64,000 nt of DNA from Pseudonocardia sp. CNS-004 (GTDB taxonomy: Bacteria; Actinomycetota; Actinomycetes; Mycobacteriales; Pseudonocardiaceae): contig MKJV01000063.1 of assembly GCA_001942185.1 (NCBI GenBank), positions 62,001 to 126,000 on the forward strand, in the 5' to 3' direction. This document shows, piece by piece, positions 19,497 through 28,801 of this stretch. Under the pieces are notes generated by a model. That model had not been told where the DNA came from, did no database searches, and worked only from the letters and a program-made list of their open reading frames with translations. Made by a program: the position numbers and the translations under genes. Numbering within the stretch: the first letter of the stretch is position 1; the number at the start of each line of letters is the position of its first letter.

Positions 19497-20249
19497 TCAC
19501 CCGAGGAGGGCTCTGACCTGTTCGGGATCGGGTCCTCCCGGTTCGATCAGCACGACGGCGTCGTCGAACCCGGCCTCCGCGTAGCGCTGGAGCAGCTCGC
19601 CGGTGGGTCCGAGGTCGTCCGGTCCGGTCAGCCGGACGGCGCACACGATGGCCCGTCGGCCACCGGCGGCCCGGTAGCGCTCGTGGGCGGCGATGATCTC
19701 CTCGGCCGTGCGGCGGTAGGCCGACGCCAGCCAGCCGTCGAACTCCCGGGCGGCACGCTCGACCTTGGCGCCCCACGAGCCGAGGAGCAGCGGCGGGCCG
19801 GCGGTGGTCCGTGCGACGGGGGCGAGGTCGGCGTGCTCGTCACCGCCGTGGGCGAGCAGGACCCGCAACCGCAGCAGGTTCTGGTCGAAGGTCCGGAAGC
19901 GCGCGGCATGGTCCCGGTCGAAGGCGTCGTAGTCGGTCTCGGTCGACCCCGGGCTGACGCCCATCGACAGGCGGTCGCCGCACACGGACTCGAGCGACAG
20001 GATGCGGTGGGCGAGGTCCGCGGGATGGTGGAGCGGGACCTGCACCGTGGCCGTTCCCAGCTCCACGCCTTCGGTGGCCGTGGCCGCCACCGCCAACGTC
20101 ACGAACGGGTCCGGGACCAGGAAGCCGCGCCCGATGATCTGAGGTGTCCACAGGCTCTCGAACCCGGCATCCACCAGGCGTCTCGCCCACTCGGCGACCG
20201 GACGAGGCGGCGCCACGGACAGGTGGGCGAGCGTCGCACCCAGGCGCAC
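19497..20249 (-). CDS. LLM class (F420/FMN) oxidoreductase
   Basis: Intact 250-residue luciferase-like TIM barrel: VAEWARRLVDAGFESLWTPQ, HHPADLAHRILSLESVCG, LSMGVSPGSTE and LLLGSWGAKVERAAREFDG. Most actinobacterial proteins of this shape use F420; the sequence alone does not exclude FMN. GTG at 20249 lies 2 nt after the acetoacetyl-CoA synthetase stop, so it is the distal gene of that transcript; no strong ribosome site is seen, consistent with coupled translation. Substrate unknown. Confidence 0.8.
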   Translation of the reverse strand: MRLGATLAHLSVAPPRPVAEWARRLVDAGFESLWTPQIIGRGFLVPDPFVTLAVAATATEGVELGTATVQVPLHHPADLAHRILSLESVCGDRLSMGVSPGSTETDYDAFDRDHAARFRTFDQNLLRLRVLLAHGGDEHADLAPVARTTAGPPLLLGSWGAKVERAAREFDGWLASAYRRTAEEIIAAHERYRAAGGRRAIVCAVRLTGPDDLGPTGELLQRYAEAGFDDAVVLIEPGGPDPEQVRALLG

Positions 20250-20251
20250 GA

Positions 20252-22201
20252 CTAGGCCATCCGCTCCGCTGCGAACTTCGCGTACCAGCGCAGGGCGTCG
20301 GGGTCGTCGACGGAGGCGACGTTCGCGGCCTTCTCCAGCGGCCTGCCGGTCAGCAGGTTCTTGATCGGGACCTCGAGCCGCTTGCCGCTCAGGGTGTGGG
20401 GCACGGCGGGCGCCTCGACGATCTCGTCCGGGACGTGACGGGGCGTCAGACGGGTCCGCAACGTGGTGCTGATCCGCTGCTTCAGGTCCTCGTCGAGCGC
20501 GTGCCCGGGCGCGGGGACGACGAACAGGCCCAGCCAGTAGCCGTCGTCGGGCAGGTCGACCCCGACCACCAGGCCTCGGTGATCTCCGGCATGGTCTCGA
20601 GGACGTCGTAGAAGTCGCTGCTGCCCAGCCGCACACCCTGCCGGTTGAGTGTCGAGTCCGAACGGCCGTGGATGGAGAGGCTGCCGTCGGAGTACAACGT
20701 CACCCAGTCGCCGTGCCGCCAGACGCCGGGCCAGGTCTCGAAGTACGACTCCGTGTAGCGCACCGCGTCCGGATCGTTCCACATGTGCACCGGCATCGAC
20801 GGCATCGGCTGGGTGACCACGAGGTCGCCCACCGAGTCGACGACGGGCCTGCCGTCTTCGTCCCAGGCCGCGCAGTCGACGCCTCCGAGCCGGCCGCCGA
20901 TGCGACCCACCCGGACCGGGGCGTACTCGTTGGCGCCGACGAACGCGCCGGAGACGTCGGTGCCACCGCTGGTCGAGTCGATCCGCAGGTCCGGGCTGAC
21001 GTGCTCCATCACCCAGTGGTATCCGGCCGCGGGCAGCGCCGAGCCGCTGATCATCACGTGCCGCAGCCGGCTCAGGTCGTGCTCCCGCCGGGGCGACACC
21101 CCGGTGTTCGCGGTAGCGGTGACCACGGCGCGCCCAGGAGCATGACGTCCGCCCGGGTGCGTGCCGCGACCTCCCAGACCGCGCCCGCCGGGTGGCCGGG
21201 GCTGCCCTCGTACAGCACGACGCTCGCGCCCTGGGTGAGCGCGCCCAGCTGCATGTTCCACAGGGCCCAGCCGGTCCCGGTGAAGGCGAACAGCCGCTCG
21301 CCTGCGCGCAGCCCGGCGTACAGCCCCGACCACTTCAGGCCCTCCAGCGTGATCCCGCCGTGGCCGTGCACCAGGCCCTTGGGCAGCCCCGTGGTGCCGG
21401 AGGTGAACAGCACCCACAACGGGTGCGAGAACTCGACCTGCTCGAACACCAGCGGCTCGTCCTGGGCCAGCAGATCGGCCCACGGCGTCGAGCCGTCGGG
21501 GTGCCGCCGGTCGAACACGTACGGGACGTGGACGAACCGACGCAGCGTCGGGAGCTTCTCGCGCAGCTGCGCGACGACATCGCCCCGGTCGATCTCCTTG
21601 CCGTTCCAGTGGTAGCCGTCCGTCGCGATGAGCACGGTGGGCTCGAGCTGCGCGAGGCGGCCGATGGTGCCGTCGGCGCCGAAGTCCGGGGAGCAGCACG
21701 CCCACACCGCGCCGACGGCCGCGGTGGCGAGGCAGGCGATCACCGCGTGCTCGGTGTTCGGCAGGTAGGCGCAGACCCGGTCGCCGGGACGCACGCCTGC
21801 CCGCCGCAGCCAGCCGGCAGCCGCCGCCACCGATCGGCGCAGGGCACCGAAGGTGATCTCGCGTGCCGGCCGGCCGCCCTCCCGGACGCACAGCAGCGCG
21901 GGGCTTCGTCCGCCCCGTTGCGCAGCGCGTGCTGCGCCCAGTTCAGCCGCCCCCCGGTGAACCAGCGGGTGTGCGGCATCGCCTCGGCGGTGCGCACCTG
22001 CGTCCACGGCGTGGAGAAGTCGACTCCGTAGTAGTCGACCATCGAGACCCAGAACCGGTCCAGGTCCTCGACCGACCAGGCCCAGAAGGCGTCGTGATCT
22101 CCGAACGCCTGCCCCTCGCGTCTCTCCAGCCAGTTCAGGTACTCGCGCAATGCCGAGTTCTCGATGCGGGCCGCCGTCGGGCTCCAGAGCGTTTCGATCA
22201 T
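20252..22201 (-). CDS. Acetoacetyl-CoA synthetase
   Basis: ANL-superfamily acyl-CoA ligase, about 650 residues after repair of three lost bases (near 21905, 21140 and 20575), the usual length for acetoacetate-CoA ligase. N-terminal ACAS_N segment with FWAWSVEDLDRFW and WFTGGRLNWAQHALR; P-loop LFTSGTTGLPKGLVHGHGG; core STSGGTDVSGAF; hinge HGRSDSTLNRQGVRLGSSDFY; catalytic Lys region HTLSGKRLEVPIKNLL. It activates acetoacetate (from ketone bodies, leucine, or acetone carboxylation) for thiolysis. ATG at 22201. Followed by the LLM gene and the secondary alcohol dehydrogenase. Confidence 0.88.
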
Positions 22202-22287
22202 CTGCACCGCCTCACCGTGCACAGCATCGACGCACGGAACATAGCGCCGCCAGGTACCGGCGTCCTCGCGGTTGACGGTGCGTTGAG

Positions 22288-22305
22288 ATCCGCATGAGAG
22301 CGGAT
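22288..22305. promoter_or_regulatory. Inverted repeat in divergent promoter
   Basis: ATCCGC-atgaga-GCGGAT, in the 152-nt gap between the divergent acetoacetyl-CoA synthetase and LLM genes; a TTGACG hexamer lies just upstream for the rightward gene. It may be the shared operator of the two units. Confidence 0.4.
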
Positions 22306-22353
22306 TGAGGTGGCCGAAGCACACTACGTGCGAGATCCTGAGGAGGCCGGACA

Positions 22354-23343
22354 ATGAAGCTCGCTCTCTACCTTCCGAACTTCCGCGACGAGGTGACCGT
22401 CAAGGAGCTCGAGGACCTCACCGCCCTCGCCGAGGATCTCGACTTCGACTCCGTCTGGACGCTCGACCGGATCGTCGTCCCGGAGTCCTCCGACCGCGCG
22501 GAGCTGCAGTACCCGTTCGGCATGATGGACGGTCTCCCCAACGGTCTGCCGGTCATCTCGCGGGGCAGGTGGTTCCAGGGCATGACGCTGATCCCCTGGC
22601 TGGCCGCGAAGACCCAGAAGGTCCGGATCGGCATGAGCATCATCGACACCCCGTACCGCTCCCCGGGTGTGCTCGCCGCCGAGCTCGCCACCCAGGACCA
22701 CCTGTCGGGCGGCCGGCTCAACGTCGGCGTCGGCTCCGGCTGGATGCCCGAGGAGTTCGCCGCTGCCAGCGTCCCGCAGCTGTTCCCGCGCCGGCACGCC
22801 CACGTGCGCGAGACGATCGAGATCATGCAGGGCATCTGGTCCAACGAGCTGTTCGAGTACCACGGCGAGTTCGCGGACTTCCCGCTCTCGGGCTTCGGGC
22901 ACAAGCCGATCCAGCAGCCGGGCCCGCCGATCTACTTCTCCGGTCTGAAGGACCCGAAGCGTTCGGCCAAGCGCATCGCGAAGTACGGCCTTCAGGGCTG
23001 GATCGGCATCCAGGACTCGGCCGAGGACATCACGCGCTGGAAGGGCGAGATGGAGCGCGAGCTGGGCGAGCTCGGGAGGACCTTCCCCGAGAACTTCGAC
23101 ATGTGCAGCATGATCTGGTTCGTCATCACCGACGAGCCGATGGACCAGACCCCGGCGGGCAAGGTCACGAACCTGCTGGCGGGCACTGCCCAGCAGATCG
23201 AGGACCAGCTCAAGCGCTACAAGGAAGCCGGCATGACGATGCCGCTGCTGTGGCCGCCGTTCCGGGACGTCCCCACCTCCAAGACCATCGACGACCTCAA
23301 GCGGCTGGTGGAGGAGATCATGCCCAAGGTCAACGCCGCCTGA
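22354..23343 (+). CDS. LLM class F420-dependent oxidoreductase
   Basis: Intact 329-residue luciferase-like enzyme. LTALAEDLDFDSVWTLDRI, MTLIPWLAAKTQKVRIGMS, LATQDHLSGGRLNVGVGSGW (the family signature) and a GWIGIQDSAEDITRWKGE block. AGGAGG stands 9 nt before the ATG. Divergent from acetoacetyl-CoA synthetase, sharing its promoter region. The cofactor is probably F420 by analogy with actinobacterial relatives; the substrate is unknown. Confidence 0.85.
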   Translation: MKLALYLPNFRDEVTVKELEDLTALAEDLDFDSVWTLDRIVVPESSDRAELQYPFGMMDGLPNGLPVISRGRWFQGMTLIPWLAAKTQKVRIGMSIIDTPYRSPGVLAAELATQDHLSGGRLNVGVGSGWMPEEFAAASVPQLFPRRHAHVRETIEIMQGIWSNELFEYHGEFADFPLSGFGHKPIQQPGPPIYFSGLKDPKRSAKRIAKYGLQGWIGIQDSAEDITRWKGEMERELGELGRTFPENFDMCSMIWFVITDEPMDQTPAGKVTNLLAGTAQQIEDQLKRYKEAGMTMPLLWPPFRDVPTSKTIDDLKRLVEEIMPKVNAA

Positions 23344-23471
23344 CGGCCCACGGGCTCCACGGTCTCGACGGGCAGTAGGCCATCCGGGCGGACCTTGCCC
23401 TGCGCTCGGCGAAGCGGGCACGATCGCGACAGCGACGATGCCGTCGCTCCCCCGCGCGGAGGAGACCGAGG

Positions 23472-24188
23472 ATGAGCACCGCCGGTTCCCACGTCCTCGT
23501 CGTCGACGACGACCAGCGGGTGCGCACGGTCGTGTCGTGGCAGCTGGAGGCGGACGGGTTCGCCGTCTCCGAGGCGGCCGACGGCGCCGCAGCACTGGAG
23601 AGCATCGAGCGCGAGCGTCCGGACCTGGTGGTGCTGGACCTGTCGCTGCCCGGTGTCGGCGGCCTCGACGTGCTGCGCACCGTGCGCGGCCGGGAGCGGG
23701 CGGGCTCCACGGCACCGCTGCCGGTGATCGTGCTGTCGGGCCGCAGCGGCGAGACCGACCGGATCGTCGGCCTCGACCTCGGCGCCGACGACTACCTCGT
23801 CAAACCGTTCTCGCCCGGTGAGCTCGCCGCCCGGGTGCGCTCGGTGCTGCGCCGCGCACGGCCCGCGCCCGCCGCTCGGCAACTCCGCCGCGGGTTGTGG
23901 GTCGACGAGACGAGCCGCGACGTCACCGTCGATGGCCGGGCGGTGGAGCTCACGGCGAAGGAGTTCGACCTGCTGGCGTTCCTCGCCCGGCACCCGAGAC
24001 AGGTGTTCACCCGGGCGCAGCTGTTGCAGAACGTGTGGAGCAGCGACCGGAGCTGGCAGGGCGAGGCCACCGTGACCGAGCACGTGCACCGGCTGCGTCA
24101 GAAGCTCGGGCCCGGAGCGAGCGGGCAGCTGCTGCTCCAGACCGTCCGCGGGGTCGGCTACCGGATGGAGCCCGGCGATGCACACTGA
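23472..24188 (+). CDS. OmpR/PhoB family response regulator
   Basis: Intact 238-residue two-component regulator. Receiver domain with acidic pair VDDDQ (residues 11-14), phospho-acceptor Asp56 in VVLDLSLPG, Thr/Ser switch in VLSGRSGETD and Lys in YLVKPFSPGEL. The C-terminal winged helix contains LTAKEFDLLAFLARHP, TVTEHVHRLRQKLG and TVRGVGYRM, typical DNA-binding elements. Its last codons overlap the histidine kinase start (24178) by 11 nt, so the pair is co-translated and should form one signalling system. Confidence 0.93.
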   Translation: MSTAGSHVLVVDDDQRVRTVVSWQLEADGFAVSEAADGAAALESIERERPDLVVLDLSLPGVGGLDVLRTVRGRERAGSTAPLPVIVLSGRSGETDRIVGLDLGADDYLVKPFSPGELAARVRSVLRRARPAPAARQLRRGLWVDETSRDVTVDGRAVELTAKEFDLLAFLARHPRQVFTRAQLLQNVWSSDRSWQGEATVTEHVHRLRQKLGPGASGQLLLQTVRGVGYRMEPGDAH

Positions 24189-25952
24189 CGTGCTGCGCAC
24201 GGACGGGCTGCCGGGTGCCGACGCCGGCGCGTTCGACCTCGACCACGCCGACAGCATCGAGCTGCTGCGCCGCCAGACCGGCGTGCTCGAGCTGATCGCC
24301 GCGGGCGCACCACTGCGCGAGGTGCTGACCCGCGTCGCGGTCTCGCTGGAGGAGCTGATCGAGGACAGCAGCTGCTCGATCCTCCTGCTCGACCCGACCG
24401 GTGCGGCGCTGCACCACGGCGCGGCGCCGTCGCTGCCCGCGACGTACTCCGCCGACATCGACGGCATCGTGATCGGGCCCGACTCCGGCTCCTGCGGGGC
24501 GGCCGCCTATCTGGGGATGCCGGTCGTCGCCGAGGACATCGCGTCGGACCCCCGCTGGGTGGGCTTCCGCGAGATCGCGCGACCGCACGGGCTGCGCTCG
24601 TGCTGGTCGAGCCCGATCCGGGGGTGCAACGGCACCGTCGGAACGTTCGCGGTCTACCACCACCACCCGCACCGCCCGCCCCTGCGGGAGCAGCGGCTCG
24701 TGGAGCGCTTCACCCATCTGTCGGGGGTGGCGATCGACCACGCCGGGCTGTTCGGCGCACTCGCCGAGAGCGAGGAGCGGTTCCGGCGGGCCTTCGAGGA
24801 CAACGCCGTCGGCATGGTGCTCACCGACGCGGCAGGCCGCACGGTCCGGGTCAACCGCGCGATGCGGGAGATGGTCGGCCGGTCGGAGGTCGAGCTGCTC
24901 GGTACGGCCCTCGGGGAGCTCGTCACCCCCACACCCGCGTCGGCGGCCCGGGCGGCGGAGGCGATGGAGCTCACCCGACCCGGCGGCGGGACCCGCGGCA
25001 GCATCCACTACGAGGGGACCGCCCGCCACACCGACGGGCGGGCCGTGCAGCTCGCGGTGGCGGTGTCCGCGGTGCGCGGCGCGAACGGCACGCCGGTCCA
25101 CCTCAGCGCGAACCTGCTCGACATCACCCAGCGTCGGGCCGCCGAACGCGACCGCCGCGCCCGGCGGGAGGCCGAGGTGGCCCGCGCGGCGGCAGAGGCG
25201 GCGAGCCGCGCGAAGTCGGAGTTCGTCTCGGCGCTGAACCACGAGCTGCGCACCCCGCTGCAAGCGATCACCGGATTCACCGAACTGCTCCGCACGCTCG
25301 ACCTCCCGGCCGACCGCCGCCGGGCCGCCCTCGGGCACATCGAGGCGCCACCGCGCACGTCCTGGCGATGGTCGACGATCTCCTCGACATCGCGAAGATC
25401 GAGGCCGATGCGCTGCCGATCCACATCGAGGCGGTCGACCTCGGCGTGCTGAGCGCGGAGGTGCTCGCCCTCCTCGCCCCGCTGGCGCACGAACGCAACG
25501 TCGAGCTCGGCCCGGCCACCGCTCCCGTGCACGTGCTGGCCGACCGCAGGCGGCTGCGCCAGGTGCTGATCAACCTCGTCACGAACGGGGTTCGCTACAA
25601 CCGACCCGGCGGGACGGTCGCGGTCACCGCGCAGCTCGACGGGTCCGTGGTCGTGATCGCCGTGCGCGACACCGGTCGCGGCATTCCCGCCGAGATGCTC
25701 GGCAGGCTGTTCACACCGTTCGACCGGCTCGGTGCGGAGGGCACGACCGAATCCGGTGCCGGGCTGGGGCTCGTGCTGGCGAGGACGCTGACCGTCGCGA
25801 TGGGCGGCACCCTGGAGGTCACCACGGCCGCGGGCGAAGGCACCACGATCGACATGCGACTGCCCACCGCGAACGGCACACACTGCGCGCCCACACCCGA
25901 CGGTTCAGCGACGCGCCGACGCCGCCTTCGCCCGTCGATCACCCAGCTCTGA
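24178..25952 (+). CDS. GAF-PAS sensor histidine kinase (soluble)
   Basis: About 591 residues after repair of one lost base near 25350. No transmembrane segment is seen, so it senses a cytosolic signal. GAF domain ~35-190 (SCSILLLDPTGAALHHGAAPS ends one strand; SCGAAAYLGMPVVAEDI), PAS ~200-325 with RFRRAFEDNAVGMVLTDAAG, then a charged coiled linker, HisKA with SALNHELRTPLQ (phospho-His355) and HATPase with VLINLVTNGVRYN (N box), VRDTGRGIP (G1) and GAGLGLVLAR (G2). The GAF subtype with 'GPDSGSCGAA' often binds small ligands or chromophores. Cognate regulator: the OmpR-type gene upstream. Confidence 0.9.
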
Positions 25953-26219
25953 AAGTCCGATCGTCGAGCTCGAACAAGGCATCCATCGCAAGCTCCGAGC
26001 CCTCTCCGCTGACTCGAACTGCACACAGCAGAATCGAGATCGTCTCCGGCAAGGGCCGGCACGAGCCGTTGTACCGGACGTACCCGCTGGTCAACGTATC
26101 CCCGTCGCAGCGGTCAGCGGACGCAGGTCATCGCGTGGTGGCCCCCCGGTGGGCCCCCGAAGTGGCACGATCGATGCCGCGTGGTCGCAGCACCGCGGCC
26201 GCACCTCGAGGAGGAAGAC

Positions 26220-26423
26220 ATGCCTGAAGGCACCGTCAAGTGGTTCAACGGCGAGAAGGGGTTCGGCTTCATCGCCCCCGACGACGGCAGCAAGGACGTG
26301 TTCGTGCACTACTCGGCCATCACCGGCAGCGGGTTCAAGTCGCTGGATGAAGGCCAGCGGGTGGCCTTCGACACCAGCCAAGGCCAGAAGGGACCACAAG
26401 CCGACAACGTGCGGGTCCTCTGA
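26220..26423 (+). CDS. Cold-shock protein (CspA family)
   Basis: 67-residue OB-fold single-stranded nucleic-acid-binding protein. [18 protein letters not shown] holds RNP1 (KGFGFI), and VFVHYSAI holds RNP2. ATG at 26220 follows GAGGAGGA; a longer frame from 26181 is unlikely. Acts as an RNA chaperone in the cytoplasm. The 267 nt upstream carry no gene and may hold a structured 5' leader, as in other csp genes, but I cannot point to a specific fold. Confidence 0.95.
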   Translation: MPEGTVKWFNGEKGFGFIAPDDGSKDVFVHYSAITGSGFKSLDEGQRVAFDTSQGQKGPQADNVRVL

Positions 26424-26732
26424 CCAGCACCTTCCCGCGCCCATCGCAGATCACGCGGAGGCCCACCAGCACAGGCGGTCGCTCCACCCGGCACCGCGCG
26501 AACCACCGCGCCCGGAGGATCGGGTGCGGGCTCTCCGAGCCCGCATCCAGTCGATCTGCCTGCCCATCGACGAGGAGCGCAGAATCTCGATCGCGGCTTC
26601 GCGCAATGCCGTGCTCCACATTTGCTCCATCCGTACCGGTCAATGACCTCACCGACACGAGGTCGCCGGTGGCCGGGTACCGGTGGAAACCCGCCCACCC
26701 CACCGCTACCTGCGGGGACGCACGGTCTCCGC
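26424..26732. other. Non-coding gap
   Basis: 309 nt between the cold-shock gene and the minus-strand chimera. Neither strand gives a frame with recognisable family residues, and I see no hairpin or repeat worth naming. Confidence 0.4.
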
Positions 26733-27575
26733 TCAGCCGCCGGACTGCGCGCCCAGCGCGGCCGCCTGCTGCGGCCCGGGCACGTCGCAGACCCCGTTCA
26801 CGCAGATCTCGAACGCCTCGTCCTTCGTGACCCAGCCGCGCCGCACGAGCAGGCCGTGGATCTCGCAGCCCAGGCACAGACCGAGTACCGACTCCGACCA
26901 CATCAGCGCGAGGCAGATCAGGCAGATTGGTCGCGCGAAGGCCGCGGCGTCCACCAGCACGTCCCAGCCGGCGTCGTGGGCCTCGTCGACGAGGTCCAGG
27001 TCGTACTGCACTCCGGAGAAGTTCGACTGGGCGGGGAACGCGAGCAGGTTGCGCGCCGCGGGATCGGCGGACCGGAGGACGTCGGTCATCGCAGCACGAT
27101 CGAGGCGCAGGTCCGGCGCCACGACGGGGACGTAGGCGATGCCGGCGCCGGCACGGCGGGCGTACTCGCGGATGCCGTTGACCGAGTTGTGGTTGTCGAA
27201 GGTGAGGGCGAACGTCCCGCGCGGGCCGAACTTGCACGCCTCACCCACGAGCCGGAGCGCGGCGCTCGCGTTGGCGGTGAAGAGGCACGGGTACTCCTCC
27301 GGCGGCGCGTTGAAGAACTCGCACACGAGCCGCCGGGCCTGCTGCACGAGCTCGGTCGCCGCGAGCGACGTCGGGTTGTTCGAGTGCGGGTTGCCGAGCA
27401 CGCGGGTGCGCATCAGCTCGGCGTGCCGTTCGATCTGGCTCGCGGCGTGCATCCCGCCACCCGTGCAATCGAGGTACACCTGGCCGGTGGCGTCGAGGCG
27501 GCCGTACTCGGACCGCCTCAGCTCGGCGAGGGTTCCGTCGGGGTCGAAGGTGGGGAACGACCTTCGATGTGTCAC
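26733..27575 (-). pseudogene. Fused remnants: aminotransferase class V (MoCo sulfurase-like) N-part + DUF4395-like C-part
   Basis: One open frame of about 280 residues joins two unrelated families. Residues 1-~215 are the N-terminal half of a PLP-dependent class V aminotransferase/molybdenum cofactor sulfurase-like protein: YLDCTGGGMHAAS, HSNNPTSLAA, CLFTANASAALRLVGE, FDNHNSVNGIREYA and FSGVQYDLDLV. At VDAAAFA, just before the PLP-lysine segment, it switches (near 26930) to RPICLICLALMWSE, then LGLCLGCEIHGLLVRRG and FEICVNGVCDVPG, which resembles the Cys-containing C-terminus of DUF4395 membrane proteins. No PLP lysine remains, so the product cannot be an active sulfurase. Start taken as GTG 27575. 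It neighbours a molybdenum hydroxylase operon. Confidence 0.6.
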
Positions 27576-27821
27576 GCAGCCGGTGCCGGCCGAGCGGGCG
27601 GCGCCCGACGTTCCGCTCGGAGGCACGGACTCGGAGCCGCGCGCACGGCGCTCGATCGGGCCTGCCCCGATCCGGATCTGGCGAGCGAGCCGTCTGCCTG
27701 GACTACGCGGGAACCGTGCCCGGACGCACCTCGCCGGAGAGTTCGGGCTGTTCGGCTCGCAGCACCTCCACCGTCGCCACGCACGGGTCATGCGTTCAAC
27801 GTAGGGATACGATCCCCATCC

Positions 27822-28727
27822 ATGCACGACAAGCATTTGGCGCAGGTCGATCTCAACTTGCTGCCCGCGCTCGTGGCCCTCCTCGAGGAGCGGCACGTGT
27901 CCCGCGCTGCGGAACGGGTCAACCTCAGCCAGCCTGCGATGAGCCGAGCACTGCAACGGCTGCGTCACGCTCTCGCCGACGAGCTCCTCATCCGCGGCGC
28001 AGGCGGCTACATCCTCACCCGTCGTGCAGAACGCCTCCAGAGCCAGCTCGACGACCTCCTCCCCCAGCTCAGCTCGCTGTTCACGACCGAGGCCTTCGAC
28101 CCCTCCGAGGCCGAACAGCCCTTCCGGCTCGCCGGCACCGACTACGCGGTCAACACGTTCGGGCCCGCTCTGTTCCGCCGCATCCTCGCCGCGTCGCCGC
28201 ACTCGACGCTGCGGTTCGACAGGTGGCACGACGGCGTCCTGGACGACGTCGAGCGGGGCGCCATCGACCTCGTCTTCTTCGGGGTCGGCAGCCCGCCGAG
28301 CCTTCGTTCCGAAATCCTCTTCGAGGACCGTTTCGTGTGCCTCGTCTCCAGCGATCACCCGTTGGCCGCGAAGGAATCGCTCACGCTGTCGGAATACCTG
28401 CAGTGCGCCCACGTGCTCGTCGCCGTCGAGAACGGTGAGCAACCAGCCATCGACCAGCGCCTCCGGGCCCTCGGCACGTCCCGGGCCGCCGTCCTCACCG
28501 TGCCGTACCACACGACGGCGCTGTACGCGATCGACGGGACGCACCTGGTCGCGACGTTGCCGGCGCGACTGGTCCGGTCCTCCGCCGCAGCCGAGGGGCG
28601 GCGGGTGCTCACCGCACCCCAGGAGATCACGACGATGACCTACTCCATGTCCTGGCACCGGCGGCTCGACCACGATCCCGCGCACCGCTGGTTGCGCGAG
28701 ACCATTCGCGCGGCCGTAGACGACTGA
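27822..28727 (+). CDS. LysR family transcriptional regulator
   Basis: Intact 301-residue LysR protein. The winged helix spans residues ~5-65: LNLLPALVALLEERHVSRAA, then SQPAMSRALQRLRHAL (recognition helix). The effector domain follows, with LAGTDYAVNTFGPAL and FEDRFVCLVSSDHPLA, a layout typical of NodD/LinR-like aromatic-responsive members. ATG at 27822 is the first start in register with the family; the long frame from 26622 is an artefact. It is followed in the same direction by the molybdenum hydroxylase operon, whose promoter carries a T-N11-A dyad, so it is probably the operon activator. Confidence 0.9.
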   Translation: MHDKHLAQVDLNLLPALVALLEERHVSRAAERVNLSQPAMSRALQRLRHALADELLIRGAGGYILTRRAERLQSQLDDLLPQLSSLFTTEAFDPSEAEQPFRLAGTDYAVNTFGPALFRRILAASPHSTLRFDRWHDGVLDDVERGAIDLVFFGVGSPPSLRSEILFEDRFVCLVSSDHPLAAKESLTLSEYLQCAHVLVAVENGEQPAIDQRLRALGTSRAAVLTVPYHTTALYAIDGTHLVATLPARLVRSSAAAEGRRVLTAPQEITTMTYSMSWHRRLDHDPAHRWLRETIRAAVDD

Positions 28728-28765
28728 TTCGTGCCCCGCCGTCTAATATGCGTCGCACGCATGTA

Positions 28766-28796
28766 GACCATCGTAAGGTTGCATGGTCGTTATAGT
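28766..28796 (+). promoter_or_regulatory. LysR box (GACCAT-N11-ATGGTC) and -10 element of the hydroxylase operon
   Basis: GACCAT (28766-28771) and ATGGTC (28783-28788) form a 6-bp perfect dyad around 11 nt, matching the T-N11-A rule for LysR regulators. TATAGT (28791-28796) is a good -10 hexamer 3 nt further on, and the ATG at 28802 lies 6 nt after it. Initiation would therefore occur at or next to the start codon, giving a leaderless mRNA; no ribosome site is present. The box covers the -35 region, as expected for an activator. Confidence 0.6.
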
Positions 28797-28801
28797 CAGT
28801 G

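Noticed and set aside
23344..23471. Possible terminator after the LLM gene
   Set aside because: Only weak short stems; no clear hairpin.
26622..27821. 400-codon N-terminal extension of the LysR protein
   Set aside because: LysR homology begins at MHDKHLAQVDL (27822); the extension runs antisense through another gene remnant.
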